A stretch of 64,000 bases of DNA from JABDQZ01 sp963801985 (lineage in GTDB: Bacteria > Pseudomonadota > Gammaproteobacteria > Chromatiales > Chromatiaceae): the NCBI GenBank assembly GCA_963801985.1, contig CAWDGV010000013.1:62001-126000 (forward strand). Direction: 5' to 3'. Below, piece after piece: positions 27,447 to 36,167 of this stretch. How positions within the stretch are numbered: position 1 is the first letter of the stretch; every line of letters begins with the position of its first letter. The notes below the pieces were generated by a model that saw nothing but the letters and a program-made list of their open reading frames with translations, did not search any database and was not told the DNA's origin. Both the position numbers and the translations under genes were made by a program.

Positions 27447-30143
27447 TTACCCTGCTGCGTCGACCTGTCGCAGATGTAAACGCAGGCGCTTCTCCAATTC
27501 GATGATCACGAACAGACCTATCCCCACCAGCAGGATTAGCAGGGCATCCTTCAATCGGACCGATTCGGTCTCGAACACCTCCTGCAACGGCGGCAGATAA
27601 GTGATGGCGAATTGCCCGGCGACCACCAGGACGATAGCCAGCCACAGCACCCGGGTACCGCGCAGCTGTTTCCAGGTGAGCCGGGGGCTGTTGATGTTAC
27701 GGATGTACAGCAGGTGGAAAATTTCCATCACCACCAGAGTATTCATGGCGATGGTGCGGGCTAAGTCGATTGAATAGCCCTGCTCCACCGCGTACAGGTA
27801 AATTCCGAAAACACCTCCCAGAAATAGCCCTGCCACCAACACGATATGCCAGACCAAGTCGGCGGATAGCAGCGGCTCGCTGCGGGGCCGAGGCGGGCGG
27901 GCCATAATATGGTCTTCACTGGGTTCGAAGGCCAGGGCGATGCCCAGGGTTACGGCCGTGATCATATTCACCCATAGGATCTGCACCGGGGTAATGGGCA
28001 GTGTCAGCCCCAGTAGCAAGGCTAGGATAATGGTGGAGGCCTCGCCGGCGTTAGTGGGTAGAGTCCAGCTGATCACCTTCTTGATGTTGGCGTACACCGT
28101 GCGTCCCTCGCGTACGGCAGCGGTGATAGAAGCAAAGTTGTCGTCGGCCAGCACCAGTTCGGAGGCCTCCTTGGCCGCCTCGCTGCCCTTCTCACCCATG
28201 GCAACACCGGCATCCGCACGTTTGAGAGCCGGCGCGTCGTTTACCCCGTCGCCTGTCATGGCCACTGTCAGTCCGTGAGCCTGCAATGCCATTACCAATC
28301 TCAGCTTGTGTTCCGGGCTGGTACGAGCGAACACATCGGTATCCAGTACTCGCATAGCCAGCTGTGCGTCGTCCAACCGGTCGATGTCGGCGCCCGTCAA
28401 AACATTGTCGGGGTTGTTCAGGCCGATTTGTCGTCCGATAGCCTTCGCCGTGGTGGCGTGATCGCCGGTAATCATCTTGACCCGGATGTGAGCGCAGTGG
28501 CACTCGGCGACGGCCGCGACAGCCTCGTCCCGGGGTGGATCGATGAGGCCCACCATGCCCAGCAGGGCCAGGGACGTGTCAATCTCCTCGTGCTCCAGCA
28601 CCGTATGCCCGGAAGGCATAGGCCTCGCTGCCAGAGCCAGCACTCGCTGACCCTCGGCAGCGATCTCTTCAGCCCGGGACATCCAGTAGTCACGCTTCAG
28701 TGGGACAACCGCGCCAGTCTCGTCACGCTGCTCCCGACACATCGCCAGGATCCGTTCCGGTGCCCCCTTGACGAATACGAAGGCATTGCCTTCGTGGTCA
28801 TGGTTCAGAGTTGCCATAAAGCGGTGCTTCGAGTCGAAGGGGATCACGTCCGTGCGCGACCAGCGGCCGCGAATTTCACTCACGTCGAGACCAACCTTGC
28901 CGGCGAACGCCAACAGTGCCCCTTCCATTGGGTCGCCTTCCACTGTCCAACGGCCCTCCCGTTTGTGCAATTCGGCATCGTTGCAGAGGGAGGCCGCCAG
29001 CGCAAGTTCGCCGATTAGCGGATGCTCACTGGGCCTCACTGCTTCTGCTTCCAGATAGATGCTGCCCGCAGGTTCATAGCTGGTATCGTGGACTTGATAC
29101 AGGTGACGTTCGCTGAGCACGCTAGCCACGCTCATCTCGTTGCGGGTGAGGGTGCCGGTTTTATCTGAGCAGATGACCGATACCGAACCGAGTGTCTCGA
29201 TGGCTGGCAAGCGGCGCACGATAGCGTTGCGCCGAGCCATGGCCTGCACCCCCACCGCCAGGGTGATGGTCAGTACCGCCGGCAGGCCCTCGGGGATGGC
29301 AGCCACCGACAGACCAACCACTGCCATGAACAGTTCAGCGAAGGAGTGGTGCAACACCAGGTAACCGAAGCCCAGGAGCCCCCCCGCCACGACCAGGATG
29401 AACAAGGTTAGCCACTTGGCAAACACCGCCATCTGCTCCACCAGGGGCGTGGTCAGAGCCTCCACGCCGACAAGCAGACCGCTGATACGGCCGATCTCGG
29501 TACGCGCACCGGTGGCCACAACCACGCCCAAGCCCTGACCACCGCTCACCGTGGTACCGCTGTACGCCATGCACAGGCGGTCGCCCAGGGCGGCCGCGGC
29601 CGCCACCGGCTCAGTGCGCTTCTCGACTGCGATGGATTCTCCGGTGAGGATGGCCTCCTGAATCTGCAGGCCATGCACCCTGAGCAGGCGCAAGTCTGCT
29701 GGTACCTTGTCCCCTGCCTCCAGTAGTACCAGATCCCCCGGCACGATAGCTTGCCCGTCCACTGTCTGACGTACCCCGTCGCGAAGTACCGAGGCGCGTG
29801 GGGCCAGCATCCGGCGAATGGCCTCCATGGCCTTCTCCGCCTTGCCTTCCTGCACATAGCCGATCAAGGCATTGATGATCACCACGGCCAGGATCACCGC
29901 CGTATCAACCCAATGGGCCAACAGGGCGGTGACCGACGCAGCACCTAGCAGGACATAAATCAGAATATTGTGGAACTGAACCAGCAAGCGCCGCCAAGTG
30001 CTGGGACGGGTAGGCTCAGGGAGTTTATTGGGGCCGTGTTCAGCAAGCCGGTGGCGTGCCTCTTCGGCCTGAAGACCGCTCATGCCGCTATCGAGTGATG
30101 AGAGTACATCCTCAACTCTTTCTTCGTGCCAGTTTGCTCTCAT
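27447..30143 (-). CDS. P2-type cation-transporting ATPase (SERCA/PMR1-like)
   Basis: The 898-residue ATPase has an N-terminal cation-ATPase segment, an actuator domain with LTGES, M4 with PEGLP, the phosphorylation loop CSDKTGTLT (Asp near residue 327) and the hinge TGDGVNDAPALKRADAG. Six C-terminal helices follow. It couples ATP hydrolysis to cation export across the inner membrane. In the ion path the M4 Glu and the M5 Asn and Glu (TNAGEAS) of calcium pumps are present. In M6 the Asp of the SERCA motif is Ala (LWVNMITAVTLG), so the ion and stoichiometry are uncertain. The gene is visibly more GC-rich than most of the window, suggesting transfer. It stands next to stress-protein genes. Confidence 0.93.
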   Translation of the reverse strand: MRANWHEERVEDVLSSLDSGMSGLQAEEARHRLAEHGPNKLPEPTRPSTWRRLLVQFHNILIYVLLGAASVTALLAHWVDTAVILAVVIINALIGYVQEGKAEKAMEAIRRMLAPRASVLRDGVRQTVDGQAIVPGDLVLLEAGDKVPADLRLLRVHGLQIQEAILTGESIAVEKRTEPVAAAAALGDRLCMAYSGTTVSGGQGLGVVVATGARTEIGRISGLLVGVEALTTPLVEQMAVFAKWLTLFILVVAGGLLGFGYLVLHHSFAELFMAVVGLSVAAIPEGLPAVLTITLAVGVQAMARRNAIVRRLPAIETLGSVSVICSDKTGTLTRNEMSVASVLSERHLYQVHDTSYEPAGSIYLEAEAVRPSEHPLIGELALAASLCNDAELHKREGRWTVEGDPMEGALLAFAGKVGLDVSEIRGRWSRTDVIPFDSKHRFMATLNHDHEGNAFVFVKGAPERILAMCREQRDETGAVVPLKRDYWMSRAEEIAAEGQRVLALAARPMPSGHTVLEHEEIDTSLALLGMVGLIDPPRDEAVAAVAECHCAHIRVKMITGDHATTAKAIGRQIGLNNPDNVLTGADIDRLDDAQLAMRVLDTDVFARTSPEHKLRLVMALQAHGLTVAMTGDGVNDAPALKRADAGVAMGEKGSEAAKEASELVLADDNFASITAAVREGRTVYANIKKVISWTLPTNAGEASTIILALLLGLTLPITPVQILWVNMITAVTLGIALAFEPSEDHIMARPPRPRSEPLLSADLVWHIVLVAGLFLGGVFGIYLYAVEQGYSIDLARTIAMNTLVVMEIFHLLYIRNINSPRLTWKQLRGTRVLWLAIVLVVAGQFAITYLPPLQEVFETESVRLKDALLILLVGIGLFVIIELEKRLRLHLRQVDAAG

Positions 30144-30545
30144 ATGAGTCCACCGTGCAGGGTAAAAATCATCTTTTGCATACCGAACCCGGCCGGCTTA
30201 TATGCAAAACGGTCTTTTACTTTATTTCCATACTATTATTATGGACACTGAAGCGTAAATTTTGTTTTTGTTATTTATTCGTTTTTTCCATTTCATCATC
30301 AGTTTTTTTCGATGTGTCTATCGGTTTTCAAATAGGTAGAGGACAGCCGTCTTGCAGTTAGTCTCATCAAGACTGAGAACCAGCCTTCCCTGCTTCGTCA
30401 TCAACGGTGCAAAAGTTCACTTAAATTGACATGAAAAATATCTTAAATCGTTGATGATTTATCATTTCGTAGACCGTGGAATGATGCTTTGATCAAGCAG
30501 TTTCAGCCCAGAAAATCTGAATTTTTATACTACTTTTTGAAAGTA
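30144..30545. other. AT-rich intergenic region upstream of the P-type ATPase
   Basis: About 400 bp. Composition drops abruptly from GC-rich inside the ATPase gene to AT-rich here, which marks one edge of the putative acquired block. I see no gene or recognisable remnant. Confidence 0.5.
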
Positions 30546-30582
30546 CCATGAGAAAGGAAACCCGCCGGAGCGGGTCTCATGG
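30546..30582 (-). terminator. Bulged hairpin downstream of the DUF2202 gene
   Basis: An outer stem CCATGAGA/TCTCATGG and an inner GC stem ACCCGC/GCGGGT with a 4-nt loop enclose a one-sided internal bulge of about six bases. It starts 24 bp past the stop of the leftward DUF2202 gene and is followed on that strand by only a few T, so it is a possible terminator or mRNA-stabilising structure. Confidence 0.5.
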
Positions 30583-30605
30583 CTTAATATAGAAACAATT
30601 AGAAA

Positions 30606-31313
30606 TTAACGACCCAAAATTTCATCAACTTCTTCCTGTGTCAGGTATTGAGCTTTATATTCACCTTCACCAATAACTTTCTCAATAGCGTGAACATAAG
30701 CTCTTAAATGATTTGCTGATCCATCTAATAAGTGATTGTATAATCGCTTAATTGGTTTTTCATCGGTGTAATCCAACCCACAACCCACTTCCTCGTCAAT
30801 GCCGCCCATAGTGTCCATAATGATGTATGGGCAATAAGCAATGTCATTCACATCAAGTTCTTCAACGAAAGCTCCATGATAAAGGGCATTCAGTAATGGA
30901 TTAGAGGTGTAATTGAGCGGATGATCTTGAGAATCAACATCAATCAACAGCTGATATCTTTTAGTAAAATATTCAGCATATGCACCTGTGTATACACCTA
31001 CTGTGTCATCGGTATTGGGGTCATCCTCACCATACTTGTGCAACATACCGGCTACAGCATCAGTATGACGTTGTTCAGATTCATCAATTTGGCCAAATGG
31101 AGTTTTGGTCCCCTTGAAACGCTCATAAAGCGTTATGTACACATCACGAGCCAGTTTTTCTTCTTCCCTCATAAAAGCGAGATGGGTCGCTTCGATGGTA
31201 TCGAGTTTTCCTGTAGCTTTAGCGGCAAACCCACTTTCTGGTAGAAAAAAAACACCACCAAGAAAGAAAGCAGACAGGAGCGTCAAGATCATAGTTTTCA
31301 TTAATAGTTTCAT
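30606..31313 (-). CDS. Secreted DUF2202 (ferritin-like) protein
   Basis: The 235-residue protein has a signal peptide (residues ~1-30) and the DUF2202 hallmark REEEKLARDVY, followed by an E-x-R-H segment (DESEQRHTDA). Later acidic and His residues (HGAFVEELD, NHLRAYVHA) fit a four-helix ferritin-like bundle that could bind metal. Function is not established for the family. Two alternative starts (MKLLMKT) are close together. The gene is isolated, with a hairpin downstream and a promoter region of ~130 bp upstream. Confidence 0.9.
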   Translation of the reverse strand: MKLLMKTMILTLLSAFFLGGVFFLPESGFAAKATGKLDTIEATHLAFMREEEKLARDVYITLYERFKGTKTPFGQIDESEQRHTDAVAGMLHKYGEDDPNTDDTVGVYTGAYAEYFTKRYQLLIDVDSQDHPLNYTSNPLLNALYHGAFVEELDVNDIAYCPYIIMDTMGGIDEEVGCGLDYTDEKPIKRLYNHLLDGSANHLRAYVHAIEKVIGEGEYKAQYLTQEEVDEILGR

Positions 31314-31448
31314 CAGATCACCCTCCTATGTATTTTAAATAATGATTCAGACTGGTTTTATAAGTTTGGTATAAAGCTTAATTAACTAGGAATAAATTTC
31401 ATCTACTAAAAGTATTAGTTACTAAGTAGAGATTTACATTGACGACTA

Positions 31449-32127
31449 TCAATTATTAATAGAATCAATTCCTATAAGAGTTTCATCCGGGCTGACCGCA
31501 TCATCACTCTGAACATAAATTTCCTTAACTATTCCGGAGATTAAACCCTGGACTTCAGCTTCCATTTTCATGGCTTCAGTTACAAGTACAGGTTGACCAA
31601 CCTCAATGCTGTCACCTTCTTTAACCAGCACCTCAACAATATTGCCCGGCATACTGGTGGATACATGGCCAGCGCCTGTCGGCTTGGGACGTTTGCCTGC
31701 GATAGAACTTTGAACAGCACCGTCGGCTCCGTCATAAGCATTACTTCATCCAGTGTCTCGATCAGAACTTCTTCAGGCACACCATTTACAGAGAAATAGA
31801 AATGACGTTGTGAACCACCGCGATGACCTGCGCCGTTTACCTTGACGCTATAACATTCACCATGCAGGTTAATGTTAAACTCGGTTGGAGCAGCATTCGA
31901 CCGTTCAGAATCTGCAGATCCTCTTTTGAATCACAGCGACGAATACCCCTGCCCCCCGCAAGCGGATCGCTTCCAAGACTGTAGGATTCATAAGGCTTTT
32001 TTCCATGCAGTGAAAAACGGTCAGCCTCGGTGTAGATGGCAACTGAGCGTACCCACATCTCCGCACAGGCACGAATGATACGGACAGCAATTTCGCCTCT
32101 ATTGGCGATTAATATTTTGCCGATCAT
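31449..32127 (-). pseudogene. Pyruvate carboxylase-type remnant: subunit A start joined to subunit B biotin end
   Basis: The 5' end (from ATG 32127) is the biotin carboxylase N-terminus, MIGKILIANRGEIAVRIIRACAEM and SVAIYTEADR. It stops after ~55 codons. The sequence then switches, in another frame, to the C-terminal part of the carboxyltransferase/biotin subunit: FNINLHGECYSVKVNGAGHRGG, RHFYFSVNGVPEEV and, after one more shift, the biotinyl domain with EAMKMEA at 31449-31652. Most of both subunits has been deleted. The terminal biotin domain is intact as an ORF but has no obvious partner. This is a decayed pycA-pycB pair. Confidence 0.85.
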
Positions 32128-32569
32128 ATTTAATTTACAAAAATCAGTTGTGAGTTAGGTAATGCTCCTTAGACTATTCATGCGAAGCCACGAATAACCA
32201 GTCACACCGGCTATCAATAATAGTCCAATCGGGCAACTCACTGGTTATTTTACCCAACGCATCAGATAGGCTATGAGGAATTTTTTGCTAACCCTGAGCG
32301 TTATTGGAAAATAGATTGGAAAATCCCCCTATGCTCATTTTGTTGTCCTATAAAGAATCATATTGGCCATTTATAACCGTTTCAGATATTGATTTGTTAA
32401 GAGCATCTAATCTTCTTTTGGTGTCTTGTAATCTTGCAAGCTTGCGATTAACTGTCGGGAAGAAGATAGCAGGGAATATAACCAAGGGTTATTGATACGA
32501 AAGCATCTTGAAAGCAGGGAAGATGAACAATTTGTCAAATCATTATGTTTATCTATGCCTTCTCTAAAG
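32128..32569. other. Intergenic region with a short reverse remnant
   Basis: About 440 bp. On the - strand an open stretch of ~37 codons ending at 32174 (ITSELPDWTIIDSRCDWLFV) looks protein-like but has no start and is not recognised. A 63-codon + strand frame at 32304 lacks a convincing start or family. I regard the region as decayed. Confidence 0.4.
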
Positions 32570-33259
32570 TCAGTCAAGATTCTGGACGACGGTGCTATGA
32601 ATGTGATTCACTAATTCCTGCTCAAGATTTAAACGCGCAGCCAGCATGGAAAGATAGGCTTGTTCTGCCGGTGTATCCACATCAATGGCCATCAACGATG
32701 CCACATAAATCTCTACAGCCTGCTCCTTGGTGGTTGCTGCGGCAACCAGGCTATTAATTTCCATTGGACGGTTTAACTGGTCGAAAAGAAAAGCTTTTTC
32801 ATCGTTTTCCAGTTTTAACTCTTCAATTTTGGCGAATATCGCCTGGTGTTCTTTTCCATCAATTTGCCCATCAGCTTTAGCAGCAGCGATCATGGCGCTG
32901 ATTAGTGTAGCTCCGAAACTGTTGGTGCCTTGCTCATTACCGATATTAAACGCGGAATCCTGGGGTATATTTTCAATTTGAGGTTGTGGTGAGGAAGAGA
33001 TGCCCTGCTTTTGGCTTTGGTAGTTGTTATAGGCTTTGTAGGCGAGGCCAGCCAATAGAGCCATACCACCATAAGTGGTCGCTTTTTTTGCAAATTTACG
33101 TCCCTTTTTTGAACCTAGCATATAGCCTCCAAGCCCACCTACGGCAGCACCTCCAGCAAGGCTAGCAGCATTGTTACTTAGGTAATCTTTTCCTTTTTGT
33201 ATTGTTTGGCTGGTATCAGCACCAAGAAACTGATTCAGTAAGGCTCCTGCATCAAACAC
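32570..33259 (-). CDS. DUF533/YebE-like TerB-fold protein
   Basis: The 229-residue protein begins with a Gly/Ala-rich hydrophobic stretch (~30-75, GGAAVGGLGGYMLGSKKGRK) that probably sits in or on the inner membrane. It ends with a TerB-like all-helical domain (LISAMIAAAKADGQIDGKEH to YLSMLAARLNLEQEL), as in E. coli YebE. The DGxID acidic segment of TerB-type domains is present. YebE is linked to envelope stress in enterobacteria; its biochemical role is unknown. The gene stands alone. Confidence 0.88.
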   Translation of the reverse strand: MFDAGALLNQFLGADTSQTIQKGKDYLSNNAASLAGGAAVGGLGGYMLGSKKGRKFAKKATTYGGMALLAGLAYKAYNNYQSQKQGISSSPQPQIENIPQDSAFNIGNEQGTNSFGATLISAMIAAAKADGQIDGKEHQAIFAKIEELKLENDEKAFLFDQLNRPMEINSLVAAATTKEQAVEIYVASLMAIDVDTPAEQAYLSMLAARLNLEQELVNHIHSTVVQNLD

Positions 33260-33353
33260 AGTCTACTCCTTTGATAAATGAATATTTGTAGATTTTTTAA
33301 GACCAGTAGACGTTAGAAAAGTTCAAGATAAGAAAAATTAATTGTAACCAGGT

Positions 33354-33683
33354 TTTTATTCTGAGAGGTTCGGTACTCTTGGGGCCTCTTAATACACTCT
33401 TTTTCAGGTAATGACGCCGGAAAGCTGGTTAATGGGTATAGCCAGACCAGTAATGGAACAATACCCCTATGCTTGGGCATTTTTTATTCTGATTGCGACA
33501 TTTACAATGTTAAATCTCTTTGTCGCAATTATTGTTAACGCCATACAAAAGTATAGCCAATCAGAGCATCAGGAAACCATGGATAAACTTCAGAAAGCAC
33601 AATCACATATTGAAATGGACATGCATGAAGAACTAAAAATATTACGCCTATATATAGCAAAGCTTTATTCTGTAATTGTATGA
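33354..33683 (+). pseudogene. Bacterial voltage-gated sodium channel (NaChBac type), pore-domain fossil
   Basis: The frame reads RFGTLGAS, an in-frame TAA at 33390, then YTLFQVMTPESWLMG, which matches the pore helix and selectivity filter of bacterial sodium channels (normally TLESWSM). S6 (FILIATFTMLNLFVAIIVNAIQ) and a C-terminal coiled-coil follow to the stop at 33683. The voltage sensor and S5 are gone, Leu is Pro and Ser is Leu in the filter, and a stop interrupts the P-loop. The shorter ORF from ATG 33411 is thus not a real gene start. Confidence 0.85.
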
Positions 33684-33846
33684 TGAAATTCAGATAGCTA
33701 AGGCTAAAATGAAGCAGGCCAACAGGTCTTTAATTAATACCTCAGTTTTTTCGAACAATTGATTATTTTTTTCGATTTTTATCTTGCAAGAAACATTTAT
33801 AAAATTCCGAGCTGTGTATTTTGCAGTGTAAATTTGGAATTATTTC

Positions 33847-34188
33847 ATGCAGATTGATATCAAGAATGACAACCTAACGATGACTAATGCTATACGACGT
33901 CATACTATGGATCGATTAGCTTTCGATCTATCTAGTTGTGGCGACTGTATTCATCATGTCGTTGTCAAATTTTCCGATATTAGAGGCCCTCATGGAAATG
34001 ATAAATATTGCCGCCTACAAATTGGACTTGTCGGAATGAGGGAGATTCTCGTTGAGATTAGCGCCCTCGATTTATTTGTTGCGATTGATAGGGCATCCGA
34101 ACGGGCCAGACGTATCTTACAAGGCAAATTGACCCAACAAGAATTTTTTTCCCGATACAGTTTATCTTGCTCATTGTCTCGGGCTTAA
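33847..34188 (+). CDS. Ribosome hibernation factor, HPF/RaiA-like
   Basis: The 113-residue protein fits the S30AE fold: MQIDIKNDNLTMTNAIRRHTMDR at the start and the later helix SALDLFVAIDRASERARRIL. Such proteins bind the 30S decoding centre and silence ribosomes in slow growth. The short length and lack of a dimerisation tail agree with short HPF or YfiA. The middle is diverged. No operon partner; a possible -10/-35 lies in the AT-rich DNA upstream. Confidence 0.78.
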   Translation: MQIDIKNDNLTMTNAIRRHTMDRLAFDLSSCGDCIHHVVVKFSDIRGPHGNDKYCRLQIGLVGMREILVEISALDLFVAIDRASERARRILQGKLTQQEFFSRYSLSCSLSRA

Positions 34189-34224
34189 GCACTTTAGATC
34201 CTTCTCAACCATGAGAAAATAAAC

Positions 34225-34725
34225 ATGAATGAAACATCACCGATTCAACCCTGGTATAAACAATTTTGGCCCTGGTTTTTAATCGCTTTTCCTCTGACAG
34301 CTGTTATTGGCTCGATGATTACTATCAATATTGCTTTTACTGATGCAGATGGTCTGGTTAAAGACGATTATTACAAAGAGGGGCTCGCCATGAATCAGAA
34401 CAAGGCCAGGAAACGTTATGCTGAAAATCTTGGGCTAGAAGCCCAAGGCCAGATCAACACTGATACGAGGTCTGTTACCATCGCGCTGAATGATGCTGCG
34501 ATAGGTCATTATGACAAGCTAATAGTCACAATGATCCACCCTACCCGGGCCCATAATGACATGTCTATACCAGTCCAGAAAAGCGCTGACAACACCTATA
34601 CAGGTCAAATGAATCTGGACCCCAAACCGGGATACTGGTGGTTGAGGCTGTCGCCAGAAAACGATAGCTGGTATATCGATGGCCGTGTCAGGCTACCTGA
34701 AGACCAGACTGTTCATCTGAAATAG
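34225..34725 (+). CDS. FixH-family membrane protein
   Basis: The 166-residue protein has an N-terminal PWYKQFWPWFLIAFP membrane anchor followed by DGLVKDDYYKEGLAMN, both typical of FixH/CcoH-associated proteins. A periplasmic beta domain with PKPGYWWLRL follows. FixH-type proteins help assemble or supply copper to cbb3 oxidase. No cco genes are in the window, so this copy is isolated. It starts 36 bp after the HPF gene. Confidence 0.87.
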   Translation: MNETSPIQPWYKQFWPWFLIAFPLTAVIGSMITINIAFTDADGLVKDDYYKEGLAMNQNKARKRYAENLGLEAQGQINTDTRSVTIALNDAAIGHYDKLIVTMIHPTRAHNDMSIPVQKSADNTYTGQMNLDPKPGYWWLRLSPENDSWYIDGRVRLPEDQTVHLK

Positions 34726-34974
34726 CCCTTTCGAGAAATTTTCAACCTACAGTATTTATTAATACTGTTGAAAAACGATACCTATTATATAATCACCCAA
34801 GATAGGAACCATCTTATTTAGATGGCTTTTTATTTATGGGTGTCAGCTAAATACTAAAGCAGCTTTTTTTACATCAAACTAATATGCGTCCGCTTTTACA
34901 TGCGATCTCAACCGGTCATTGGATTTGGTAAGTCTACATCTTGAAATTTGGAGAAAGCTGCCAGTCATTGTTAT

Positions 34975-35037
34975 AAATAACGTTGTAAATCAGCCGCGAG
35001 CGCATTTAGCGCGTCGGCTGGATTTGCCTAGTTGGGC
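34975..35037. repeat. attC-like site 1 (3' of the lipoprotein cassette)
   Basis: The right end has the R' core GTTGGGC at 35031-35037. The interior forms a long imperfect hairpin: AAATCAGCCGCGAGCGC pairs with GCGCGTCGGCTGGATTT around an ATTTA loop, with an unpaired base on one side as in integron attC sites. The left core (..ATAAC near 34975-34981) is degenerate. It lies 20 bp beyond the stop of the leftward lipoprotein gene, the position expected for its attC. Confidence 0.65.
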
Positions 35038-35056
35038 TTTGTTACATAACCGTTTT

Positions 35057-35479
35057 CTAAAACATATGGATAAGCTTGTCTGTTAACTTGAAATACCTGT
35101 TTAAATTCGATTGAGTCTTTTCCTTAAGATTGCCTTCAGCATTAATGTGGATGTCCTCTACTACTACGGCAATTTCTTTTGCGAGTTTCTGTCCCTCGCC
35201 CGTTAGGTTATCAGCTAAGTAAGCAACGCTTTTCTCAAGGGTATAGGTAATGATATGTATTTCCTGTAACTCCGCTACGTCAAGTTTTGTTTTACGTTTA
35301 ATCTCCGCTGTTTTCTCAACAAATATTTTTTCAGCATCTTCCATTGAGGTGACGTCAGCAATTATTAGATGCTGAGTTGGTTTTTTCTTCGATTCACCAG
35401 TAGCCTCTATACTTGTTGATGCACAGCCAGAAATCACCAAAATAATACCAAAAACGAATATTAACTCACTTTTCTTCAT
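35057..35479 (-). CDS. Small outer-membrane-type lipoprotein, cassette gene
   Basis: The 140-residue product has a lipoprotein signal with ISGC (Cys19), then a charged helical domain of ~115 residues with no recognised family. The gene lies between two attC-like sites and is oriented like the other cassette genes, so it appears to be an integron cassette. No operon partner. Function unknown. Confidence 0.7.
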   Translation of the reverse strand: MKKSELIFVFGIILVISGCASTSIEATGESKKKPTQHLIIADVTSMEDAEKIFVEKTAEIKRKTKLDVAELQEIHIITYTLEKSVAYLADNLTGEGQKLAKEIAVVVEDIHINAEGNLKEKTQSNLNRYFKLTDKLIHMF

Positions 35480-35533
35480 CTATAATTCCTCGCGCCAAAA
35501 TTTGATTGAAAGCTAGGCTACGGTGTTTTTTTT

Positions 35534-35651
35534 GCCTAACGTTCGAGTTAAGTGGCCGTAGCGAAAACGTAACTAAATCCAGGCCAGGTAGCTACAAACG
35601 TAATATCCGCCGCCCAAAGCTGATTGGGCTAGTACCAACAGAGCGTTAGAT
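35534..35651. repeat. attC-like site 2, interrupted by an IS3-family scrap
   Basis: The left core GCCTAAC (35534-35540) is followed by GTTCGAGTTAAG, as in common attC L'' arms. The right core GTTAGAT lies at 35645-35651. Between them about 70 bp derive from a transposase gene, so the site is longer than usual and its inner arm is replaced. It lies upstream of the lipoprotein gene. Confidence 0.6.
35562..35630 (-). mobile_element. IS3-family transposase fragment
   Basis: Read leftward, about 20 codons encode NQLWAADITFVATWPGFSY, which resembles the integrase-core start of IS3-family OrfB (DITYVATW followed by a short Tyr-containing strand). The fragment is internal, has no ends or start, and is embedded in an attC-like site. 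It shows that a transposon once entered here and then decayed. Confidence 0.6.
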
Positions 35652-35819
35652 AGTTGCACAGGTAAAAAGTTTTTCAATACCCTGCGCAACTTCAACCCTG
35701 TTAATATTGACTAATACGTAAATTCACAGCATCAAGTACTGGATGACTGATGTTGAAATTCTAGGCTGAGAATGCTCGATTAGAACACGTCAACAACAAT
35801 TGCAGAGTAACTATCTAAC
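35645..35819. repeat. Terminal inverted repeat pair GTTAGATAGTT ... AACTATCTAAC
   Basis: A perfect 11-bp sequence GTTAGATAGTT at 35645-35655 occurs in inverted orientation (AACTATCTAAC) at 35809-35819. Both copies contain an attC R'-type core. The ~150 bp between hold no gene. It could be two opposed attC cores or a MITE-like element. Confidence 0.5.
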
Positions 35820-35830
35820 AGGAGAAAAAT

Positions 35831-36064
35831 ACAGATGCTGAAAACTGGATGGCCCACCCTGGTTCAGCACATGCCATTTTAAATATTTTTCGTCATCGTA
35901 AAACACCGCATAATTTTATAATTCTTTCTGGTGATGTGCATTATTCATTCGTCTATGATGTCGAGCTGCGAGGTGAGCATGAATTTAAAATATATGAGTG
36001 TCTACTGGTTCGGAGTAAGTCCACTCTCTATAACTTGAGATTAGATGTTGCATCGACCGATTGA
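35831..36064 (+). pseudogene. PhoD-like metallophosphatase C-terminal fragment
   Basis: The frame ENWMAHPGSAHAIL followed by NFIILSGDVHYSFVYDVEL matches a piece of PhoD/alkaline-phosphatase-D-type enzymes, where the GDVH motif holds metal ligands. The N-terminal domain is missing and the last ~30 residues do not match, so the gene is a fragment. It sits at the edge of the inverted repeat, opposite in orientation to its neighbours. Confidence 0.7.
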
Positions 36065-36167
36065 GACCGCAGCCTGAAGCAGACCTCCGATCAGGAACTC
36101 AATAAGAGCTGCTTCCAGTCCTTTGCTTGTAGATTACAACTTTATAGCATTTTCAAAGCTGGTCTTG

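Noticed and set aside
26788..27600. A 270-codon + strand ORF
   Set aside because: It overlaps the frameshifted Usp gene and the end of the ATPase gene on the other strand. The composition is that of an antisense shadow in GC-rich DNA.
28275..29018. A 247-codon + strand ORF
   Set aside because: It is antisense to the P-type ATPase gene, whose conserved motifs occupy the - strand.
33411..33683. Short ORF as an intact membrane protein
   Set aside because: The frame extends upstream past a stop codon with conserved sodium-channel residues, so the ATG is internal to a decayed gene.
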